A stretch of DNA of 64,000 bases from Colocasia esculenta. Taxonomy: Eukaryota > Streptophyta > Magnoliopsida > Alismatales > Araceae. Made by a program: the position numbers and the translations under genes. A model generated the notes under the pieces. The model saw only the letters and a program-made list of their open reading frames with translations, was not told the origin of the DNA and did no database searches. Below, piece by piece: positions 20,390 through 32,459 of the stretch. The number at the start of each line of letters is the position of its first letter. The stretch's first letter is position 1. The stretch is from the NCBI GenBank assembly GCA_014218235.1, contig CM024766.1, positions 48,945,359 through 49,009,358 on the forward strand. Direction: 5' to 3'.

Positions 20390-20900
20390 GAAAACTCAAC
20401 GGGTTCTAATCATAGAATGGTCCTTAGGATAGGGCACAAGAAACCACACCTCATTCCTTTAGAATTGCTGCAACTCATCATGCATAGCCGTTATCCATGA
20501 TTCATCCGCCAGTGCCTTGTCCACATTCTTGGGCTCCACTTAAGAAACAAAATGGTTAAATCTTGATCTACCACTTGTCTCAATAAGGATCTTGTCCTCA
20601 AATTGTGTTCAAGACTTCCAATCACATTACTTGGAGGATGATCTTTCATGAATCTCCACTCCTTTGGAAGTTCAGGATCCTCCGTTGAAATTTCTTGAAG
20701 TTCTTCAAGTGGTGGATCTTCAGATTTCTCCATGGTATTTAAAGGATTCAGTATACCTTTACTTGATGTTGTTTCACTTTTGGGAGGATTTCTTTGACTG
20801 TTCTTTGTATCCTCTACATCATTATCAGTCAAATGTTTTGTAGTTAGGTTCAAGTTAGATTCATCAAAAATGACATGTGGAGTTTCCTCAACTACGAGAG
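20390..20900 (-). pseudogene. Sirevirus C linker between integrase and RT
   Basis: A 120-residue open stretch (20853-20491) rich in Ser/Asn/Glu/Pro with EWRFMKDHPPSNVIGSLEHN and RTRSLLRQV, the conserved lead-in to copia RT. It has no catalytic role. Confidence 0.7.
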
Positions 20901-20901
20901 T

Positions 20902-21530
20902 TCACTTATTGAATACACGATAAGCTCTTGAATTTATGGCATAGCCAAGGAAAATTCCTTTGTCACTTTTCTCATCAAATTTTTCTAAGCTTGACTTACC
21001 ATTATTTAAAATATAACAAGTACACCCAAAATATCTGAAGTGGGAGATATTGGGTTTCTTACCTTTGAAGAGCTCATAGGGGGTTTCCTTAAGTATTGGT
21101 CTTACCATGGCACGGTTGATAATGTAGCATGCAGTATTTACCGCTTCATCCCAAAAGTACTGTGGAAGAACTTTTTCACTTATCATAGTTCGTCCCATCT
21201 CTGCCAAGATCCTATTTTTCCTTTCAACCACACCATTCTGCTCCGGTGTCCTTGGTGAAGAGAATTGATGACTGAACCACTGTTCATCACAGAAGGACTT
21301 GAATTCTGAATTTTCAAACTCTCCTCCGTAATCACTTTGTATTATGGGAATGAAAAATATTTTATCATGCTGCACTTTCCTACACGACACTTAAAACTCC
21401 ATTAATGCATCATTTTTATTGGCCAGAAATAATACCCAAGTAAAGCGTGAAAATTCATCAACAATCACAAATCCATAAGATTTTCCAGCTAAACTAGATA
21501 TTCTGGTTGAGCCAAAAAGGTCTAAATAGA
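20902..21530 (-). pseudogene. Sirevirus C integrase core
   Basis: The minus strand shows IQSDYGGEFENSEFKSFC (second catalytic Asp), FSSPRTPEQNGVVERKNR (catalytic Glu), then YFWDEAVNTACYIINRA, PYELFKGKKPNISHFRYFG and a C-terminal KGIFLGY motif. The first Asp region lies upstream at about 21500 with a frame break near 21390. Only the last 162 residues are continuously open. The family inserts element DNA into the genome. Confidence 0.88.
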
Positions 21531-21534
21531 TGAG

Positions 21535-22110
21535 TTAAAGTGGGCGTGTTCTACTCACAATAGTTTTATTTTTAAAAGACATTCTTGTTTGTTTTCCTTT
21601 AGCACATGCTTCACAGACTTTATCACTTTCAAATTTCATTTTAGGCAAACCACTTACAAGGTCTATTCTAGACAATTTAGATATAACTCTAAAACTAGCA
21701 TGACCCAAGCGACGGTGCCATAACCATGCATTCTCATTATGATTAGCCAAGAGACAAAATTTTCATATTCCATTAGGTCCAAGTCAACAGTATAAATATT
21801 ATTTACTCTTTGACCTATGAATTTTACTTCATTGGAGTTCTTCTCCATTATAGCACAGGGAGATTTTTTAAAGACAATTTGGTATCCCTTATCACACAAT
21901 TGACTTTTGCTCAAAAGATTATGGTTTAAGCCATAGACAAGAAGTACATTTTCAATATGGTCTTACCTGTTCCAATGATCTTACATTTGCCCTAATCTCC
22001 AAAGGTTACCTTTCCTCCTTCTTTCAGTTAAAGCTCTATGAATTTTATTTTGTCTCCAGTCATATGTCTTGAACAGCCACTATCCAAATATCATATATCG
22101 CTCTCAGCTC
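21535..22110 (-). pseudogene. Sirevirus C protease end and GAG-pre-integrase
   Basis: The minus strand near 22050-22080 reads SGCSRHMTGD, the copia aspartic protease active-site region with the D-S-G triad partly degraded. Downstream are QLCDKGYQIVFKKS and WLWHRRLGHASFRVISKL, with CEACAKGKQTRMSF, the HHCC zinc module before integrase. A frame change near 21750 separates them. S2 interrupts at 22116. Confidence 0.85.
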
Positions 22111-22338
22111 TGAGGTGTTGGGTTGAGTGTGAATATAATTCATTTGTCCTCACATTTTGATGATGACAAGTTGTGATTTTAATGCATAACCATTGGAACA
22201 TGTAAAATACATCACCTGAAATTACAATATTCAAAAAGCATGTTTCCAAGCACATTTATCATTGATATTCATGATAATATATTTATCTAATGATTCATGT
22301 GTTTATTTTCTCAGGAACAAACATTTTCTGCAAAGGTA

Positions 22339-22739
22339 GTGTCGACACAACCATCCCTGGTGTCGACACAATGGTTCAGAACAAAGGCAGAAATGTGAAG
22401 AAAAGTCCATCTCAGGTCGACACGAGTCCAGAGCAGGTCGACACTAGAGACAGATTCCAGAGAAATATGTGAACAGATTGCCATCTCAGGTCGACACCAA
22501 ATCAGGCAGTGTCGACACTAGATAGCCTTCCCAGAAGGCCAGTTTTGCTTTCTGGGCCAGTAGGTCGACACCAAATGAGATCAGTCGACACTAGAGAGCC
22601 TTCCCAGAAAGGCTGCTTTGTTGTCTGGGTCATGAGGTCGACACCAAATGATATCAGGTCGACACTAGAGACCTCTCCCAGGGAGTTGTTCTGCCAGTCT
22701 GGGAGAGTGTGTCGACACACCTCATGGGCAGGTTGACAC
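22339..22739. repeat. Six pairs of GTGTCGACAC / AGGTCGACAC palindromes
   Basis: Starts: 22339/22360, 22414/22435, 22488/22509, 22562/22582, 22635/22656, 22709/22730. Spacing within pairs is 21 bp (20 in one). Pair-to-pair steps are 75, 74, 74, 73 and 74 bp. Most members are GTGTCGACAC or AGGTCGACAC, so some are imperfect at the first base. The array ends 119 bp before the TATA box. Confidence 0.92.
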
Positions 22740-22857
22740 ACTCCGGAATCTCTGTGATTTAAGATTCCTCCTGGACACGTGGCACCCTAGGGAGATGTCA
22801 GATCAACATTGGATCATGTGCCCACGTACCCCAAGGGTATCTTTCGGATATTTAGGG

Positions 22858-22865
22858 TATAAATA
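22858..22865 (+). promoter_or_regulatory. TATA box of S2
   Basis: TATAAATA within 'agggtataaataccc', the best core promoter in this LTR. Confidence 0.7.
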
Positions 22866-23794
22866 CCCTCCTTAAGGGCACTCATCCCAAGAGAATCTCT
22901 TTAGAGCCTCCAGAAACCTGCAAGCGGCGGCAAGAGAGTCTCACCTCCCTGTTTTGCTCTCTCTTGTGCTTCCACACCTCAATTCACCCTTCTCCAAGCA
23001 CAAGGATCGAAGTTTGATCAACATGAAGCACTAGGATCAACTTCAAAGGAGCAGATCAAGTAGAAGCCAGCATTTGCGAAAATTGCAGAGAGCACAAGTT
23101 GTAGATCACCATCAAAGTTGCAGAGCATCGACCAAGGGACTTCAAGTGATCAAGATTCTTCCAACTCGGCCTCTACAAGGGAGCTTTCTTGAAGAACAAG
23201 AATTGTCAACCTCGAGTCTAAAGTCTTTCTTGTTTCTTCCTGGCTATTCTAGAGATTGTGCATAATCTATTGCATCAATTCTCTTGAATTGGCCTTAATA
23301 GATCAGATCATTGCTAGAGGATCTGCATCTACTTGTTTGTGTTCTAGCAAGTGGTTGTGAGCCTGTGTGCTCAGGTTTTTGAGTCGTCGTACTCAAGTTG
23401 TGTGGTTGAGCAGTCTTGCTCAGAGTCTAGAGTAGTCTTGCTCTAGGTAGTGTGTGAGTTGTCTAACTCATTTGTGGAGTTGTCAGGCTCTAGTGTGGGG
23501 TGTGTAACCCAGGTTGTTAGTGGATCCTCACTGCGTGTGAGGGGTGGTTGTAGGAGTCACATGGTGTGATCTCCGAACCACCTAAAAATCTCAGTGCATT
23601 GGTCTGCTTGTGGTTTGATTCTTCTCTTCGTTAGATGAATGCATAGGAACGTTTGAATCCATATAATCAACTTGTTTACTCACTCAAATTGCTTAACTCA
23701 CTTAATTCTTTTCAGATCTGTGAAATTTGCTTTCAATCTAAATCTGATTCAAAGGACTTTCAAAATTGGTTTTAGCTTCCGCATCAGTTGGCAT

Positions 23795-23823
23795 AGATCT
23801 ATTCAACCCCCCCTTCTAGATCT
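23795..23823 (+). other. U5 C-loop hairpin in S2
   Basis: AGATCTA (23795-23801) pairs with TAGATCT (23817-23823); the loop is TTCAACCCCCCCTTC. Compared with S1 the loop is nearly identical while two stem pairs have changed on both sides. Confidence 0.75.
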
Positions 23824-23854
23824 TGTCCACATCTTTTATCGATTCTTCATGAGG

Positions 23855-24546
23855 CATACCTGCAGAGACAAAATATAATTCTAGTTGGATTTTGCTACCC
23901 AAATCCTCTTGGGTCCACTGGTGTTAGTCAACGATGATATCAAATCTTTTCTAATCCAAACCATTTTGATATTTTGAAGATTTCTTTTAAAGGGCATATG
24001 ACATTGGTATGACCATTACCACCATAATAAAAATAGGTAATTTTGGACATTTGTGGTGACGACTTTGAAAAAATAGTAAAGTTGTGAACAACATGCTTGG
24101 TCCTCTGAACCTTAGTTTTCTTATTGAATTGAGTATATTTAGCATGGTTGGGCTTAGAGAATTTCAGATTGTCAGTTTCTTTAACAAATGAAGTTTTAGT
24201 TTTAAACTGAAAAGTCTTTTTCTTGTCAGGTTCATAGCCGAGTCCCTCTCTCTAAAAATTCACAGGAATTGAGAGGAGCTCGTCTAAGCTTTGTTTCCCC
24301 TTCATTAGTCTAGAAACAACACCTTTTTGTTTAGTCACTTCTTTCTCAAAGGTGCTCAGTTTAGTATGCAATTTGGCAATCTCAGTTTTCAGTTCAGTGT
24401 TTCTTTCTCAATTTGAAGAATTTTGTCATTGTCCTTTTCACTGTTCATGCACTCAATTTCATCTTCATATAGAGCAAGATTAGCAAGTAAGTTTTCATGA
24501 GATTCTTTCAAGATTTTAGATTCACTCTTCAATACTATGCATGTTG
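23855..24546 (-). pseudogene. Sirevirus C gag C-terminal half
   Basis: The minus strand reads a Lys-rich stretch with KLSTFEKEVTKQKGVVSRL, QSLDELLSIPVNF, NLKFSKPNHAKYTQF and a zinc-knuckle remnant YYGGNGHTNVICP, in which the first Cys residues are replaced. This is the coiled-coil and nucleocapsid part of Sirevirus gag. It has stops and is split from its N-terminal half (38337-39192) by G3b. Confidence 0.75.
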
Positions 24547-25186
24547 TGTAACGCCCCTCTTAGACCCGGTACAGTTGTACCAACTCACATCAGATCCAAT
24601 AATGGTGTTACAGTGGAAACATCCAACATTAATCGGTTTAGATTGAGATATACACAAATGAAAATTAAATTCCAAGACGTTTGCAACGAATATGAAATTT
24701 ACTTTTCAATCAACATTGTATTCAAATACCAAGTCTAAAGCATAAAAGAAGAACTACAATAGTCCAAAGTAATAACAGTTCATAAGTCCATAATAACACA
24801 ATGTTCAAATTACAATTTATTCTCACATACATAGTCACTCAAACACACTCCCAATATAAGAATTAAGCCTCCATGTACTCACGCTCAGAGTCAGAATGGA
24901 CTAACTCCTCGGTTTCCTCAGCCTCTCCTGAAATGTTAATCAAGTGTGAGTCTACTAGACCCAGCAAGCAACAAGGAAAGACAGTTCAAGATTTATCATA
25001 TAATTAATTTTTAAAACATGATAACATATCCAATTTATTATCCTTGGTATGGTATACTCTTACTTATCAACATACTCTAAATCATTTGTCAATCATTCTT
25101 TACATAGGATGGTTACTTATCATGTAGAGTGAGACAATTCAAATAACATGTGGAATTCATCATATAATAAGAAAAAGCATTTAAAC

Positions 25187-27852
25187 TGTAAGACCCGGCT
25201 TCCCGGTTTTTCGTCCGGTGTCTGGGATGACTGGCCACTAACGCGTCCAGGCTGGGCGACGCGTTAGTGTCGCATCACGGGTGTCCGCCGCGACAGTCAT
25301 CCGTGTCACAATGAGGGTGTGCGTCGCATTCTTGTCTTGCCCGGGTTCTCCATCGCGTCTTCCTGTCACGATCGGTCAGCGAGTCGCGATTGCTTTCTGT
25401 CCTTTCGGTCGTCTGACGCCTATCAGAGTGGTAGGTGTGTCAGTATGGCTTGTCACGTTGTCGCGGCGCCCTTGCGGGGCGCGTTCTTGTCACGGTCCAT
25501 TGACCCATCGCGTTAAGGTTCGTAACGCGACGGGGCAGGCCGTCGCATTTTGGGTGCGGGGAGCTTAAGGCGCTGGCCGGCTACTCCTTTCCCCTCTCTC
25601 TCCTCTTCTTCCCTTTCCCCTCTTCTCCGGCGATGGGGAGGCTCCCCTCCGGCGATCCAGGCGTGGAGCGGCCGGCGGCTCATGGCGGAGCGTGCGAGCG
25701 GCGTCGTGGAGCGAGGAGGAGGTGGATGTGCATCGTGAAGGCCCTTCGTGGGTTCGGTTCTTCGTGAATGGTAGGATTTCTTATGCCCTTCTCGATCCAA
25801 GTGAATTGGGACCCCTTGGGTTTATAGATAGCTTTACTGCTTTCCCCATGCTACCCTCCCCCTTGTGGTGTGTTTGTATGGGTTGTGGGCGGCCCGGGAT
25901 TGAGGATCCCGTTGGTCTGCCTCCCTGCTGAAGTCGCGACGGCTCGGCGCGTAGCGACACCAGAGGAGGCATCGGCCCGGTCGGGCGCGACCTTATCGCG
26001 ACGCGGTTGGCGATCACGATAAGGCCGTCGCGACGTGCTTCCCGGTCGCAACAGGGTCGCTGTTGCGATGCGATTCTAGGTCGTGACAGGGTCTACTGTC
26101 GCGGAGCCTTGTCTCGTCGCGATAAGGCTGTCACAGTGCCCTCCCCCATCGCGATGGTGTCGCGACGGCCTTGGGGGTCGCAACAATGTCTGTGTCACCT
26201 CGGGTGTTTTCGTGGGCCCGGTTGTGTGTCGGCATGTGTTTTCCGTGTTGCTGGTAGTGTTCCGAGGCTCCGACTTTTTCGTGCATGTTTGGTTGGCCGA
26301 CGGCCCTCCTGGGGGTCTGTGCGTGCCTCGTGCTTCTTGGGCCTGTCATGTGTTATGAGCCAGCAGTTTGGCGTGGTTCCTGTTGTGCTGCCCCGCCTGT
26401 TCGCCCGGTGTTAGGCACTTGTGGGCTTGTCCCGTTCTGAGAGGTTGTTACTGTTGCCTGGGACCCCCATCCTCGTGAGCCTATTGAGGGTGGCTCCGGG
26501 CTACGAGTGTGCTCAAGTTGGCAGCCTACGTGAGCAGACTCTGGTGCTGAGGGTAAAATAGTGGTTTGGACAGCGGCATTGAGTCATTTGTAGAGCTCCC
26601 TTGACTAGGCCTAGGACACCGAGGGCGGCCGGAGTTCTACCCGGTGCAGGCTAGTCAGTACCTTGTCTCACTGCTTCGCTCTACATCGGTTCCGGAGCCG
26701 AGTAGGGAGGTTAAGCGTGAGGCCGCAGCTTGGCCAGGCTGCAGTGTTGCATGTGTTGTGTGTTTCTGTGGCGGCTCTGTCTCACCCTTACGCAGGGGTG
26801 GAGGCAGGAGCTAGGCTAGCGAGTAGAGCGTGTGGACTGTGGGTCCCCGTCATGGCTACTTGCGGCGGCGGCTTGGTTGCTATTGTTGTGATGGTGTTTC
26901 CTCACGACGTTTCCAAGTGTTATCCGTTGCCCTAGGTTGCACGACAGTTATAGCCTGGCTGTGCCTAGTTTCCATGGGCGTCGTTGGTCTGGCCTTATGC
27001 AGATCAGTGCTTCTGGTGGTTTCCGCTTCGGCATTCTCTCGGCTCCGTGGTCCCGTTCTTGGGTGCCAGCCCGTGATGGCACCAGCGTGTGTAGCTTCCC
27101 AACCTTGTGGTGTGTCTGGGGTCCGGGGTGGTTCTGCTTGTGGGCCCTCGACCTTGTGGAGGTCTGAGGTGGCCATGCCTGTGGTAAGACGTTGTTCTCA
27201 CTTGGTTGTTCCGTGGTCTTGACAGGTGTGCCGAGCTCTGCTTCTACTGTGTGCCCGACTCCATTGGTTTCTGCGGGAGTCGTGTGTGTGTCCCGACCTC
27301 GGTTGGTGGTCGTGGCGTTGCGCTGTTCTCTTCCACTACTTTGTTGTATCATGTTGTAGGGGCTTCTCATTTTACAACTTTCTAGTGTAGTTTTCCTATT
27401 TTCAGAGTTCTTGTTGCTCTGGCCATTGAGGGACTGGTAATCCCTACTGGGCCTTGTTCACGAGGCTCACCCCCCCTACTTCCTTCAGCTAGGGGCTCGT
27501 CGTCGCGGGAGCTCGGTGTCGGACGGATTGCGGAGGCGGCTGTGGCGCCGTTTATTGTCAGCAGCAGTGACAGTGAGCGTTGTGAGCTCTTGTAGCCGAG
27601 TGAGCTGAGAGTTGTGCTTCGTAAGTCCTCGGGATATGCCCCTTAAGGACTGCACCTTTCTTCTTGTACCTGTGCTTTTGCTTGGGACACGTTGTACAGA
27701 CCTTTGTATATTGTACATATTGTTATAGTTATTTAAATTCAGTACATATCTCACTAGACTATTTCTTCTAACCCTTCCAGATCTTCGGATCCGTGGGTGG
27801 TGGCACGACCCTCGGGACCCATAGCTAGGGTCTGGGAGGTCGGGTCGTTACA
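25187..27852 (+). repeat. 5' LTR of E1
   Basis: TGTAAGACCCGG ... GGGTCGTTACA, 2666 bp. It matches the 3' LTR throughout except for a missing block of about 180 bp near 26237 (present in the 3' LTR at about 32770-32950 and in related copies). It is strikingly GC-rich, with many GTCGCGAC-type motifs at 25930-26180. Long open frames on both strands here reflect high GC, not genes. Confidence 0.88.
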
Positions 27853-27853
27853 G

Positions 27854-27871
27854 TGGTATTAGAGCGAGGAG
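27854..27871 (+). other. Primer binding site of E1
   Basis: TGGTATTAGAGCGAGGAG, one mismatch to the common plant TGGTATCAGAGC site (initiator Met tRNA 3' end), one base after the 5' LTR. Confidence 0.85.
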
Positions 27872-30800
27872 TCTACTGAGATTGGTAATGAGTTGATAAC
27901 TATATCTGTCTCAAAGAAAGGTACTAGTGTGCTGCTGACACCATCCGACTAATGTTAGGCTTGTGTTTTCAAATGTTTAGCAGGTGTGCGGTTTCCCTAC
28001 ATGATTCGTGCGCATGCTGTAAGTTGCAGTTGTTGTTGTGCCGCGTGCGTGGTGAATGTGGTCACTCGGTGTGTTCATGTAGTAGCGGTGCGGTTGGCAC
28101 TGGACTCCCTGGTAGTGGTCTTCCTTGTGTGGAGGATGCTTGCAGGCAAGTCCAAGTGCGGTGCTCCTGGTCGTCTTCGGCACATTTGAGCATGTGTGCG
28201 TCGCGAAGGCTGAGAGAGCCTGCGTGTGGTGTGGCCTTCACCGGTGCAGAGTTGTTGTCTGTGGAACCAGTGGAAGGGGTATCTACCTTGTTGGCTGCCC
28301 CTTTGTTGTTGGGGTGTGTGTTGTGGTTGTTATGTGTGTGGTCTCTTGCCTGTGCACTATTGTGCGCCGTGCTCTGCTTGGTCGGCATTGTTGCTTGGGC
28401 TAAGTAGATGTTCTGTGTGCCGTGTTGCATCGCTGGTTGAGCGATGTGACACTTGCTTGTGGTTGTAGTTGGCCTGGTGCTGGCTGGTTGTGAGCTTTGG
28501 TGAGGTGCTCCTGGAGTCCTTCTCTGTTGGTTCTGGCGGAAGTGTGGTTTCCCCAAAACTGTGTTGTGCTCGTTTCTGGGTGTTGTTGCATTGCCCTCTA
28601 GGCTGAGGTGCATCGCTTGGTTGCCCTATGTTCTGGTGAGGTTTCCTCAGAACCGTTTGTTGTTGTCCTAGTGAGGGTTTCTCTCAGGACTATTTCGCGC
28701 TCGTTTCTACTATTGTCGTGCTACCTCAAGTCTGAGGTATGTTGTTGGTCTGGCTGGTGCGTTCTGACGAGATTTCCCAGAGCGGTGCCTTGGTGGTTAT
28801 GGTGGAGGTTCTCCCAGGATCTGCTTGCGTTGCTTCTGCAGTCCTGCTTGCTGCAGTGTTCTCTCTGATGGTCTGTGTGTTCAGTCATTTGGGTGTGCAT
28901 TCTAGTGAAGGTTCTTCCCAGGATCGCACTTTGTCGCTTCTAGTGGAGGTTCTTCCCAGGAGTGCTCTATGTTTGTTTTGGGCCACCGTTGTGTTGCCCT
29001 TGTGGTTTGAAGTGTGTCGTTTGGTTGGGCTGCATTCTGGCGAGGTTCTCCCAGGACGGCTCTTGGCTCTTTTGGCGGAGGTTCTCCCCAAAGTTGCTTG
29101 TGTTCTTTTGGTTTTCACTGCTCTCTCTCTCTGTAGAGATGAGCTGTCGTTGTTGCCGGTTGGACTGTTTGTGTTACAGTCTGCCTGGGTGTTGTCGGTC
29201 AAGGTGTGGTGCGCTTGGCCATGCGTCTGGCTGCTGCATTGGCCAGCTTGTCTCGTTAGTCATTTCCAAGTTTCTCGGTTGCGCTGGTAGGACTACGTGT
29301 CCCCGTGGCTCGGATGGTTTACTTCGTTTCTCTCGCCCTGCGTGCTCACCCAGATGGTGGTCTGGTGAGTGTAGTGGGTGTTTGGCTGGCTGTGCTTCTT
29401 ATGGAAGCATCAGTCTTGCGTTGTGGTTTTCCCTCTCGCGCGTGGAAGAGACTCGTTGTGTTGCGTGTCTCCTTCCTTTGTTTTTCGTTGGTTGCTCGGG
29501 GTGGTGGTGCTCCACTGTGGTGTAGTGTTGCCTGGGTGCGCATCATTGCGACCTTCTGGTGGAGTCATCTCCCTTGAGTTGTTTTTGGGTTGAGCTGGTT
29601 GCTCCCCATGTGCTGTCATTTTCTTGTGGCACCGTGGGTCGGTGGACATGTTCCTGCCATCATCGTTGACTGTTTCTTGCTGCCTACCTGAACAATTTGG
29701 GGCACTGGGTCCCTGTTGGTTTAGTGCAAGGTAGTACCGTTTCCTGTTGGGCTGCAGGTGTGAGCGTTGCTCTGCTGTGCACCGGTCTTCTTTCTTGGCA
29801 TGCTCGTGCGAGCGTTTCTCCGGTGTGTGTGCTCGATTGTGCCTCGGCTTATGCCTTGGAGGCTTTTTCGTGTCGTCATCTTGGTGTTTGGCCTCTCTAT
29901 CAGTCGCGATAGAGGTATTGCCTCTTGCTCTTGTGCGCTAGGGAGTCGCTGTGTTCTTTTGCTTCCTATGTGGCAGAGTCGATGCTTCATGTTTTTGTGC
30001 CTTAAGGGCTGGGGCCGGCGTGGCATGTTGTGCCCTCTCCGGCTTATGGTTTTTACGTGTGGCTTTTGAGCAGGTCTCTTGTGGAGAGTGCTTCCCGTTA
30101 GCCCGTGTTGTTTCGACTGCTGGTGCACCTATGTTGCACTTTGTTTAGTTTTGGGTGCTTGTGGTAGCATCGTGTGCTCGTGCTCGAGTGTTTTGGTTTT
30201 GTGCCGTCTAGAGCCTAGGTGCATTGCATTGTACCTTGGTTGGCTCCCGGTGCTGGTGTTAGCACCATGTGTTGTGTCGGGTGTCTGTTCGTGAGATTTG
30301 TGTGTCGTCTCACGACTTCGCTCGGTGTTGGAGGCGTTGAGCTTTTTGCCTCTGGGACGCTTTGTGCGGGCCTATGCCTCGTGGTCATACCGTTACCACT
30401 GTGGGGTGGCTGATTTGCCTTGTCTAGGTAGCCCTATTGGTGGTACGCCAGACTTTGGTCGTGGCCAGTGTCCCAGTTTTCCCTCTCGCTCCGGGGGCGA
30501 GTGTGTTTGGCTGTGGTACCCTGCTTCGGTCTAGGTCCCTCTAAGGTCGATGTGCTGTCCTCAACCTCTGCGGTTGTTTCGGTTCCCGTATGGTTGTGCA
30601 TCTTTCTGGTGGTTGGCATGCTAGTACCCGCGATGAGCCCTGTGTGCACATGGCGGGTGTGCTGCCAACTCCTCGTTGATTCTCTGTTGTGCATGGTGTT
30701 GGTGAGTCTGGAAGCCGATGGCGGAGTCTCCTGTCGGTTTGTTCGGTGACAGTGAGGCCTATTGGCTTGCTAGTACTCGACCACGTGGGTTGTCGACGTT

Positions 30801-31700
30801 GGGAGGTGTCTAGCTCTGGCTCGACCTCAGACGTCTTTCGTGTTTCCGTCGCGGTGTGCCATGTTGTGGAGTGTGTAACTCCCAGGTTTTGTGGCTCTGC
30901 GTGCATCCGGTGTCCTTATCGGACCATGAGGAAGGTCTGAGTGAGACCTAGTGGTGGCAGTGGATGCCGTTTTCACGTGTTGAGGTTTCTCCGCGTGCAT
31001 TTGCTGTCCCTGTTGGATCGCGAGGAAGGTCTAGTTGAGGCCTAGCGGTGATAGTGGACGTCGTCCCGTGTGTTGCGGATCCTCCGTGAGCATGATGTTG
31101 CTCTGGTTCTTGTCGCTCGTGTGGCATCTTGGTTGGGCTGGTGACGGGTGCTAGCTGCTGCTAGCAGCGTGAGGCCGATCCCTTGAGTGTCGTGCTTGAC
31201 TCTCAGGCATTTCTCGTGTGGTTGTTGGCAACTGCGTCCTCTGTCAGGTTTTGCTGGTGACAGAGTGGGTTGCCAATCGGTTGGTCCCAATAGCGAGGTC
31301 TGTTGGTGGCCGCAACCGTATAGTTTTGGCTGGCGTCTTCCGCTGTTCGGGCTGGATTTGGCATCGCTCGGCACCGGTGGGATTGTCGTTCCGTTTGGGC
31401 GCCCCACGTATGGCTGGAGTCAGCCGTTGGTTTCTCGGCTTGGTGCTCCAGATGTGTTGGATCATGTTGTGAGCCGTTGGGTTTGATTATGTGCTTTCCG
31501 TGTGTTTGGGGCTCGTTGTGTGAGCCGTTGGTTTTCCGGCTTCGTGTGCCGCGCGTGCTTGGTTGTGTGATTGATACCGCGAGGAAGTCGTGTTGAGACT
31601 TAGTGGCTTGATCGCATTGGTCTTACGTTTACTCGTTGTGTTTCGTTTCATGCCTCGGGATCTTTTGGGCTTGCCCCAATTTTGAGGACAAAATTGTTTT
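27872..31700 (+). other. Internal region of E1 without coding capacity
   Basis: GC/GT-rich throughout. Reading frames of up to ~190 codons exist on both strands but show no gag, protease, RT or integrase motif and have low-complexity compositions (Cys/Val/Leu on one strand; Thr/Asn/Gln/His on the other). It holds degenerate repeats at 28490-29110 and a repeated 'gaggaaggtctagt..aggcctag' block at about 30925, 31020 and 31580. Confidence 0.7.
28490..29110 (+). repeat. Degenerate tandem repeats, unit ~130-145 bp
   Basis: A core like 'ttctggcgaggttctcccagg' recurs near 28528, 28630, 28770, 28908 and 29034, each followed by a 'gttgtgttgccct..ggttg' stretch. Units are diverged and of unequal length. 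Confidence 0.6.
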
Positions 31701-31713
31701 AATGGGGGTAGAA
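31701..31713 (+). other. Polypurine tract of E1
   Basis: AATGGGGGTAGAA immediately before the 3' LTR start TGTAAG at 31714. Confidence 0.75.
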
Positions 31714-32459
31714 TGTAAGACCCGGCTTCCCGGCTTTCCGTCTGGTGTCTGGATTGACTGGCCACTAATGCGTCAAGGCTGGGCGACACGTTAGTGTCAC
31801 GTTGCGGGTGTCCTCCGTGACAGTCATCCGTGTCATGACGAGGGTGTGCGTCACGTTCTTGTCGTGCCCGGGTTCTTCGTCGCGTCTTCCTATCGCGACC
31901 GGTCAGTGGGTCATGACTGCTTTCTGTCCTATCGATCGTCTGACGCCTGTCAGAGTGGCAGGTGTGTCAGTACGGCTTGTCGCGTTGTCGCGGCGCCCTT
32001 GGGGAGCGCATTCTTGTCGCAGTCTGTTGACCCATCGTGTTAAGGTTCGTAACGCGACGGGGCGGGCCATCATGTTCTGGGTGCGGGGGGCTTAAGGCAC
32101 TGGCCGGCTACTCCTTTCCCCTCTCTCTCCTCTTCTTCCCTTTCCCCTATTCTCCGGCGATGGGGAGGCTCCCCTCCGAGGATCCGGGAGTGGAGCGGCC
32201 GGTGGCTCGTGGAGGAGTGTGGGAGCGGCATCGTGGAGCAAGGAGGAGGTGGCAGTGCATCGTGAAGGCCCTTCGTGGGTTCGGTTCTTCGTGAAAGGTA
32301 GGGATTTCTTGTGCCCTTCCCGATCTGGGTGGATTGGGAGCCCCTCGAGGTTTATAGATAGCTTTACTGCTTTCCCCATGCTCCCCTCCCCATTGTGGTG
32401 TGTTTGTATGGTTTGTGGGCGGCCCGAGATTGAGGATCCCGTTGGTCTGCCTCCCTGCT

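Larger units (their letters stand above)
22116..23849 (+). mobile_element. Sirevirus solo LTR S2
   Basis: TGTTGGGTTGAG ... GATTCTTCA, flanked by the 5-bp duplication TGAGG (22111-22115 and 23850-23854) inside the protease-gag spacer of Sirevirus C. It has a palindrome array (22339-22739), TATA box (22858-22865), the CCGAACCACCTAAA block (23573-23586) and a U5 hairpin (23795-23823). Its first ~16 bases match the LTR start of Sirevirus D at 63412 and both use the GTGTCGACAC palindrome, so they are one family. There is no internal region. Confidence 0.92.

Noticed and set aside
22339..22739. CRISPR-like array (short repeats at ~74 bp steps)
   Set aside because: The repeats are palindrome pairs inside an LTR of a plant retrotransposon, the intervals are themselves similar to each other, and there are no cas genes. 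A CRISPR array is not plausible here.
27841..27871. tRNA gene near the E1 LTR end
   Set aside because: The match is only to the 3' end of initiator Met tRNA as a primer site; no cloverleaf surrounds it.
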